A stretch of DNA of 64,000 nt from Pyrenula massariospora (Eukaryota; Ascomycota; Eurotiomycetes; Pyrenulales; Pyrenulaceae). Numbering within the stretch: the stretch's first letter is position 1; each line of letters begins with the position of its first letter. The notes below the pieces were generated by a model. The model saw only the letters and a list, made by a program, of their open reading frames with translations, did not search any database and was not told where the DNA came from. Both the position numbers and the translations under genes were made by a program. The DNA is taken from contig JAGFMI010000008.1 of NCBI GenBank assembly GCA_021030905.1, positions 372,001 to 436,000 of the forward strand, written 5' to 3'. Shown here piece after piece: positions 57,353 to 64,000 of the stretch.

Positions 57353-58253
57353 TCTTTAGGAAATAGTCCTGCGGGTGAGGCCAACTCTTACCCTGAAAGT
57401 AGTGAAGTGATATGATGCGATTCAATTAATCGTCCGAAAAACTGGTAGGAAAAAAGGGAAAGTAGTCAGAAAGCAGAAGGAGGGAACTGTTCACCCTTGT
57501 AGCTCTGCACAAGGGGAGTAAAAGAATGCTGAGGAGAGTGATATCGAAGAACCTTCTAGGGTCTGAAGGGGCGAAGATTAGATAGACGGATAGGAAATCA
57601 ACGAAAATACGCCTCATGAAATGATACAAGGGTGATCACCCATGCCTTCTCGAAGTCACTGGCTTTAGATTGGGTAGGCACTGTTCGAGCATCCTGATAA
57701 GAAAATGATGCCAGTGAGAGAGGCGTTTGTGCCGCTGCGCTGTCTGCACGTTTGTCGAGTCATCGCGGCCTTTCTGCGTCATCTGATCAGACCGAGGGTG
57801 AGCTACTTGTGCCGTATCTGTTTCTACTGTGGTCTAGGTCGAGTCGTGGCAAATGGGATGGTCGCTGGCTTGGTGCGCGTTTTGTGCGTGTTTTGGCGTC
57901 GCTCTCTAGCAGAATCTTCGCGTCAGGATCGACAGCAAGGCTAATCCTGGGACGGCAAGGTTCTTAAAATCCGCCCCAATCTGCAGCTTTCCCTGAGCAG
58001 CGTCTGGATTCATTCCCGGCAACTATATCACCGAAACCCTGAATGTCGAACAAAGTTTAAAACGAGGACACCAAGATGGGACAATTAAGCCCGTACTATT
58101 GAAGTCCAAAGCGTTGTCTCGTGCCACTACCTATTTGCACGATCTCGATGCTTTGCATATCACGCAATCACAGACAAACACGAATTTCGATGCATTAATT
58201 GTCATTCCCGGGGGTGCATCCATCTTACTCTATTGCTATCGCTCCGCCGCTGC
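57353..58253. other. Intergenic between the two minus-strand genes
   Basis: Holds the copper-ATPase promoter and the 3' flank of MRE11. No gene accepted; short plus-strand frames 57705-57967 and 58099-58335 have no domain. Confidence 0.45.
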
Positions 58254-60524
58254 TTATCTCCTCCTTGCCCGACTCGACAAAGGTTCGAAAGCATCATCTT
58301 CATCCGAGTCCTCGATATCATCGCTCACACTGTGACTTCTTGTAGCTCTCTTGCCTACGATACTGGCTTGCGAATTTGTGAAGTTGAGCGTAGATTGTTT
58401 TGCTCTTGTTGTCGCAGCTCTCGATGGTGGCTTCTTGATCGGGGATTCTTTTCGGCCACGTGTAGCGGTGCTTGAGCCCTGCTTCGCAGAGCCACGCCCT
58501 CGCTTCGAGGTTGTATCTCTCACAAATATTGATTGGGAAGTTCCATCTTCAGAGTCAGCCTCGGGATCTGCCATTACCACATCACCGTCTTCCTCATCTT
58601 CATCGTCCGAGACGGCGCGCCGTTTCGCCCTCCCGTTTGTTACAGCAGATTTTCTTGTAGGCGCGGCTGTTTTTCTGGTCGCGGCGGTGACACCTCCTCT
58701 GGCACCCCGACCCCGACCCCTGCCTCTTCCGCGTGCCGACGTGCCACGTGGCGCGTTGCTCTCATCTTGTCCACTGTCCTCCCCATTCATTCCATTGTCG
58801 TCCTCACTGTCTGATCTAAGGAGAGCACCTGGCTGATCTTCCCATGACCCATCAAAGTCTGAGTCCCATTCGTCTGGTCTTGGTTTGAATCTCTTCTTTC
58901 CACCTCTGGGTCTGCGGATGTGACCTTTAGAGAACAAATCCTCTAGTTGACCTCGGTATTTCTCTATGGCTTCCATAATGTAATTCTCATCGTCTTCGTC
59001 GCCATTGTCAGGCTCCTGTGAGTCGCGGTCCAGATGGAGAAGGTGCTTGATCTGAGTGGCAAGAGATTCATTAACGAACATTTCCACAGCGTGCTTGTCA
59101 TCCTTGGTGATGAATTGGCTTACGGCATCCCCAAAAGAGTTTTGCGGTAAAATCGTGAGGGATTGAGCTTCCAGATATTCTCGTACAAGCTTTTCAACTT
59201 TCACAGTATCAAGTCCTTGTAGACTTGACATGACAGCCTCGTCAGCAGCTTCATCAGTCACCTTTTTCAGAGCATTCGAGTTTTTCTTCCTGCGATGATA
59301 TTGAATCACATCACTAGAATTGGCGACTTTGCCTGCGAAGCGATTCGAAAAACGCTGTGGATTCTCACAATCAAAATTTCCACCGTCCGGAGCAGAAACC
59401 TCAACACGCAGCCTGATCAGTGGTAAAGGCATCTCCACTGGTTCATCATCGTCACTGTTTGCATCATCTTGAATCTCCAGCCATTCATTTTTCGCCTGCT
59501 CAATGAGTTCGTTAACCTCTCGCTCTAGGATACGGGTAATGGCGGCTCGATTGTTGTCCTTACGAGCGACACGTTTGGCTTCGTTATCCTCGCCTAACAT
59601 AATCTCTTTCGTCACAAATGGCCTGACCGTCTTCAGGCGAATTTTTTCAAAGTTGCATTCCTTGCCGGTGATGTTCAAGATCGAGACATACTTCGGCTCT
59701 GCTTCACCGGGCACAAGGGACGTAGCTACTGATGAGCCTGGCTGCATCACTCGGAAGTTCATCTCGGGATTCGTCTTCGGGTCAATCAAACACTCATGTT
59801 CATGGCCCCATATGACAAGATCAAGGAATTCCGGAAGAAAGTTTTCGGGAAGATAGCCTGTTTCTGTGTAGGCATGGTGGTTCTGGTGGACGCTCATGAT
59901 GTTGAACCAATCATCTCGCTGCGTCGCAGATGTGTAGAATTTGACTTTGTTGTCTCTGAAAGTCCGATACAGGCGCTCGTCTCGGACGTTACTCATGCCG
60001 TAGAGTGCGAGCTTCGTACGGCCCTTCTGCAGAAGAACTGGTTTGATATGGATGTTGTCTGACTCTGGCGTACGACCGTAGTAGTTTAGTAGGCCTGCGA
60101 CTTGAAGAATATCCAGAGCGGCGAGGTGACCCTCACCAGACGGGTCGTCGTGATTGCCGTGGATGGAAAAAACAGGGATAGCAACATTGATATTTTCATC
60201 CATGTAATTGGCGTGATTGAAAGCTCCCTGAAAAATCTCAGAGCTATCGGTGAGAAAGTCAAGTTCGCATGGTCGGTCTCCGTAACAATTCATTCGCAAG
60301 GATCTCATGACCTGGTACATGGCTTTCCGTGAAGGCTTGTTCTCGTGGAACAGGTCTCCCGCCAACAGCACCATATCCACATCTTGCTCTCTAGCAAGGC
60401 ACATCACCTCATGGAAGCTCTTCCAGCTGTCATCTCCGCGTATGGGATCTCGTTCATTGTAACCGACGTGATTATCTGTAGAAACTAGGATTCGGATTGT
60501 ATCCGCCGAAGTAAATCCAGGCAT
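58254..60524 (-). CDS. MRE11: DNA double-strand-break repair nuclease MRE11
   Basis: An intronless frame of 756 residues. Phosphoesterase motifs in order: STDNHVGY (motif I), LLAGDLFHENKPS (II), FSIHGNHDDPSG (III), SVHQNHH (IV) and VIWGHEHECLID (V, with both metal-binding His). The DNA-binding/capping domain follows (RPFVTKEIMLGEDNE, EVNELIEQAKNEW), then LRVEVSAPDGGNFDCENPQRFSNRFAGKVANSSDVI. The C-terminal 200 residues are acidic and disordered with an Arg-Gly stretch (TSARGRGRGRGRGARGG), as in other MRE11 proteins, plus basic DNA-binding parts. With RAD50 and NBS1 it resects DNA ends and activates checkpoint signalling. All catalytic residues are in place. Divergent with the F-box/WD40 gene over about 530 bases. 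Confidence 0.97.
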   Translation of the reverse strand: MPGFTSADTIRILVSTDNHVGYNERDPIRGDDSWKSFHEVMCLAREQDVDMVLLAGDLFHENKPSRKAMYQVMRSLRMNCYGDRPCELDFLTDSSEIFQGAFNHANYMDENINVAIPVFSIHGNHDDPSGEGHLAALDILQVAGLLNYYGRTPESDNIHIKPVLLQKGRTKLALYGMSNVRDERLYRTFRDNKVKFYTSATQRDDWFNIMSVHQNHHAYTETGYLPENFLPEFLDLVIWGHEHECLIDPKTNPEMNFRVMQPGSSVATSLVPGEAEPKYVSILNITGKECNFEKIRLKTVRPFVTKEIMLGEDNEAKRVARKDNNRAAITRILEREVNELIEQAKNEWLEIQDDANSDDDEPVEMPLPLIRLRVEVSAPDGGNFDCENPQRFSNRFAGKVANSSDVIQYHRRKKNSNALKKVTDEAADEAVMSSLQGLDTVKVEKLVREYLEAQSLTILPQNSFGDAVSQFITKDDKHAVEMFVNESLATQIKHLLHLDRDSQEPDNGDEDDENYIMEAIEKYRGQLEDLFSKGHIRRPRGGKKRFKPRPDEWDSDFDGSWEDQPGALLRSDSEDDNGMNGEDSGQDESNAPRGTSARGRGRGRGRGARGGVTAATRKTAAPTRKSAVTNGRAKRRAVSDDEDEEDGDVVMADPEADSEDGTSQSIFVRDTTSKRGRGSAKQGSSTATRGRKESPIKKPPSRAATTRAKQSTLNFTNSQASIVGKRATRSHSVSDDIEDSDEDDAFEPLSSRARRR

Positions 60525-61060
60525 ATTGGACGGGAAATGACAATAATAGTGGCTCTATCAAGGGAATCGGTCAAAATGAAGAAGAAGAAAGAGATTGCGC
60601 GAACAAGAGGAAAGGGTGTTTGCAAGCTGCTACAGCATAGGCAGAAATAGAGCGTTTTTGCGGTTTGCAAGAAATCGACGCGCCGCGACGCGAGTCCATT
60701 TATCAGGTACCCTAAATGCACACCGCGGGGCTCATCGAGGGACTCAGCAAGGCTAGAACGGTCAGAAGCCACTACTCTGCTCAATAATGACGACGTCATA
60801 AAGCATTGTCATCGTCCCCGTAGTTGGAAGCTGACCTCTATGTGCCAAAGAAAGTGATTCTGCTCGAATTACACTCCGGAGGAACCTCGGGGCTATGCGG
60901 AGCAGTTCCGCAATCTCCGGGCTGTATCAAAAAGATTCGCTGACTCCTGACACGATTCTGGCTCACTACCACCATATCTCAACGCGCCGTTGTACCGCTT
61001 GACTGACCCATTGACTGGCTCAGTCACCAGACGCTTTCAGACTTTCATTTATATCTTTTT
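60525..61060. other. Divergent promoter region of MRE11 and F-box/WD40 genes
   Basis: No gene. Short minus-strand frame 60485-60799 overlaps the MRE11 leader and is rejected. Confidence 0.5.
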
Positions 61061-64000
61061 ATGCAATCAGAGTCTCCTGAAGCTACTCAAAGTACTTCAC
61101 CAGACCAGGCACCCCAAACCAACCCCAATTCTTCCCAATATGGACTCGTTCGAGATCAATCACAGGTCTCTCGCCACGCCGTCAGCAGAGATTATGGCGC
61201 AGATTCCTCCTCCGCTCCAGATGAGAGCGACACAGTGTCGCTCTCATCTAGAAGCTCATCATCCACCGACGCGTGGGATAGCGGACGGCTGAGCAGGATA
61301 ACGGCACTTGCCGCCACAGGGTCTCATGCAGGCCGCATTGAGCAGTACGAAAAGTCGTACTTCAAAAAATACAGGAAGCGCACCGGTGTCGAGTTCCAGG
61401 TGGTGCCATCGTTAACATCAGCCAAAAATGGCAGGTCTATAGAGACATTTCCCAACGGTAAGCCTCAAGCCAAACTCGGCGTCCATGGGAAATACTGAAA
61501 GATGAGAACAGAGGTCTTGACACATATACTGTCCCATTTGCCTCCCCCTTCCCTCTCGGAAATGAGCTTAGTCTCGAAGCGTTTCCACGGGTTAGTCACA
61601 AGTCCGCATGCATGGCGCATTGCTTTTTCTCGATATTTCCCCGTTCAAGATGCTGTCACTCTAAAAAACGACCCGGATTTGAGGATTAGTGAGAGACTGC
61701 ATTCTGATAAGCGCTCTTTCTCGCGTCTGACTGCCCTGGCTTCGTGGAGAAGCGAGTATATTCTACGTACAAGACTTCTGAGCGCTCTGCGCCGCGGAAA
61801 GCCCACACAATTTCAGCACATCGGACGCGGTGGTGGCGGCAGATCCCAACAAGGTCTTTCCTCTGCTGTGACAACTTATACCTCTGGTCTTGTTTATCCT
61901 GTCAACCACATTCACGCGAGCTGGGGCACCGGCTTGAACAAGCGCTTGCCTCAATTCATTCATGGTGCAAGTGAACAGGGCATCGTTACACTATCAGATC
62001 CTGGAGCATCAACGGCTGGAACTTGGGGCTTGAACGATTATCAGGCCTTCAAGCATTTTGCTGACATACATGTTGGGGAGGCCGAATACGGTCTTGGATC
62101 CGGAGATAAAATGGGAATGCCTAATGTCCTGGATATCAGCCAGTCATATGGTAAAATCTACGGCGAGGCTTGTCCAGGTGGCCGGGCTTTTTTCACGTCG
62201 ATCCCAGAGCAGAGAGGGCGCTGGTTGGCTATGCAGTCTCCTCCGGAACGCCTGTCAGCTATACCCAAAGTAGAGATGGACGAGGCTGCTATTTGCTCAG
62301 CCTGGATCGCGAAATCGGACATTGTCCTCAAAACTACCAATGGCCTGTTCGGCATGCTTGTTGGTACTTCGCATGGAATTCTTGCGGCTTACGCTTTAGG
62401 CAACACGTCTGCTAACGAACGAAGATTTGACAGAGGTGAGTTGACGGCCAAGTGGGCAATCTGTCCTGGAGTTCCAATCGTAGCTCTCAAGGTTGATGGG
62501 CATTTCTCATCGCGACGTTTGTCCAAAAATCGAATCTGGGCAGTGCTGTTAAATGCACTGGGAGAGATTTATTTCCTCACAGAAGTTCCCACGCGACCAG
62601 AAACTAAAGCGAAGCTTACAGCCGAGGAGATCGAAGTTGTTGCATGGCAGACAGGCCGATCTGTCTCTTGGAACTTGTTGGAATCCACTCGTCGTTCGGC
62701 GAGGCCTGATCCTTTCAAAGCGGGAGCAGTCGATGGCAGTTATACCCCTCGCTCGTCACCTGGGCGCGTCGGATTAAGTCTTGACCAACTTGAAGCTGAA
62801 GCAAAGGAAATCGAGAATTTTCTCCGACATAAGCCTAAACATTTTCGAAAGATTTGTGAAGGTTGGGATTGCCGGAGGCAGCTCCTAGTTGATTTTGAAG
62901 GCGACGCAGGAGAAAGTGTCGTCACCATCTCCTGCGGATTCGGTGATGGGAATCCTGCATCCGTTACACGCTATCTACGCCGAAGGTTCAGAGTCAAGGA
63001 GGATGACCATGAAGCATATCCCTCATTACAAGAGCAGATCACACGCTTGCCAATAATTGGTTCCATTGGCGGGTCACCATCATCGCTCGGAATGGGTACA
63101 ACGCCGTCTCCCTTTGGCACGCCGTTGTCTAGATGCTCTACTTCTAGTGCAGAAAATGTGTTGAACAAGAAGTACTGTTTCGAGTGGCATATTTCTGAGT
63201 TCGCTTTCGGTGCGATGAAAAATGTCCACTTTACAGCCGCAATTTTGGATGAGTCAACATTTGCAACATTAGCAGCATTCGAAGATCCTCTACTGGGTAT
63301 GACTCGAGGTTCAAGCGCATCATCGCCAGTCTCATCGCCACTCGGACGCCTCTCGGAGATTCTAACACCAAACGAAATTCCTGGCCAGCGTGCGCGCTTC
63401 ATGGCGGCTGGTACAAACATGGGTGCTGTCTTGGTATGGGACGTGCGTGCTAATGGCCCACCAGCTGCCGATATCGTCAACTCAGTCGCGCCAGTCAACA
63501 TCATTAACACAGATTCCCCAGAGATATCTTGTCTAGCAATGACCTCGCTCTGCCTCGTCCACGGCGGCAATGACGGTCTTGTCCAGGCATGGGACCCGCT
63601 CGCCTCACGTTCTGATCCAATCCGTACCCTTAACTCGCGCTTCTCCTCTCGCGCCCGCCGCCGCCTTGTCCAAGCCCAAAACTCCGTCCAAGGGGTTGGC
63701 AATAATTACTACGCTGCTGGTGCGGTCATTCTCGACCCAGATCCCACCGTCCTCCGAGGCATGGTCAGCATGGGAACGCACCTCCGCTACTGGTCCTATA
63801 GTTCTAGCGCTGCCGACCAATACAAGAGCAGCAAACGCCGTCTGAAACGGCGCTCCGAGCGCGGAAGCAATGCGTCGCCGGGGGAACAGAAATTCTCGCA
63901 CACCGGTCGCGGGGCGCTAAAGGACTACATCGCGAACGAGAAGCTCGAGCTCGAGCGCGAGAAAGCCAGCAAGCGCAAGGAGAATGAGCGGTTGAGCGGA
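61061..64000 (+). CDS. F-box/WD40-repeat protein, 3' end outside window
   Basis: Exon 1 is 61061-61457 and exon 2 runs from 61512 past the window end with no stop, so at least 960 residues. The N-terminus is Ser/Gln-rich and disordered. The 54-base intron joins ETFPN to EVLTHILSHLPPPSL, giving an F-box (FPNEVLTHILSHLPP...LSEMSLVSKRFHGLV, residues about 132-165) that would bind SKP1 in an SCF ubiquitin ligase. The middle and C-terminal parts have WD-like units ending in W-D (GTNMGAVLVWDVRANG, GGNDGLVQAWDPLAS), and Ser/Thr-Pro linkers (GTTPSPFGTPLSRCSTSS, SSASSPVSSPLGRLS). The window ends in a basic, Glu-rich helix (ELEREKASKRKENERL). The substrate is unknown. Confidence 0.88.

Noticed and set aside
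1-64000. CRISPR arrays, prokaryotic operons, phage or rRNA genes
   Set aside because: No regular repeat-spacer pattern or rRNA-like sequence seen; gene structure is eukaryotic throughout.

Overview
This window looks like genomic DNA of a filamentous ascomycete (Pezizomycotina). Most genes are split by short introns of about 50-60 bases with GT...AG ends. The protein families seen (HET domain, UstYa/DUF3328, SAT4-type rhodopsin-like receptor, DUF6594, retropepsin-like protein, secreted lysine-specific metallo-endopeptidase-like proteins) are typical of that group. An AT-rich island and several repeat pairs that differ mainly by C/T and G/A changes suggest repeat-induced point mutation (RIP). 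I cannot place the species.

Layout. 1-2111: a soluble tandem ABC ATPase (minus, cut by the window edge). 2835-6105: a multi-pass membrane protein and a small cysteine-rich secreted protein (plus). 6106-9364: gene-poor, with a 2.1 kb very AT-rich degenerate element. 9365-10985: a SAT4-type seven-helix membrane protein in eight exons (minus). 13131-17746: an accessory block with a 46-residue secreted peptide, a UstYa-type oxidase and a divergently transcribed cytochrome P450. 18882-23657: an Arf-like GTPase and a methionine-permease-type transporter (both minus). 24371-31523: a large helical unknown protein, a MITE-like element and a HET-domain protein. 32523-38522: two related secreted metallopeptidase-like genes on either side of a motor-only kinesin; one copy keeps HExxH and the other has lost it. 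39544-50906: a one-helix membrane protein, a 964-residue membrane protein, a TMEM184/OSTalpha-type protein and a retropepsin-like gene, with diverged repeats between them. 52522-53449: a DUF6594 membrane protein. 54269-64000: the conserved end, with a copper-transporting P-type ATPase, the DNA-repair nuclease MRE11 and a divergent F-box/WD40 protein running off the window.

Many open frames are only single exons. I joined exons by hand, using conserved motifs across the joins and frame arithmetic. Key joins are the Walker A of the ABC protein, HEACH in the metallopeptidase, YHTLHCVHVLRQ in UstYa, NRMVGSGIF in the permease and PSEQRHIIRIL in the TMEM184 protein. Housekeeping genes lie mainly at the right end. 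The centre and left are accessory, with secreted, self/non-self and secondary-metabolism-type genes and decayed mobile DNA.
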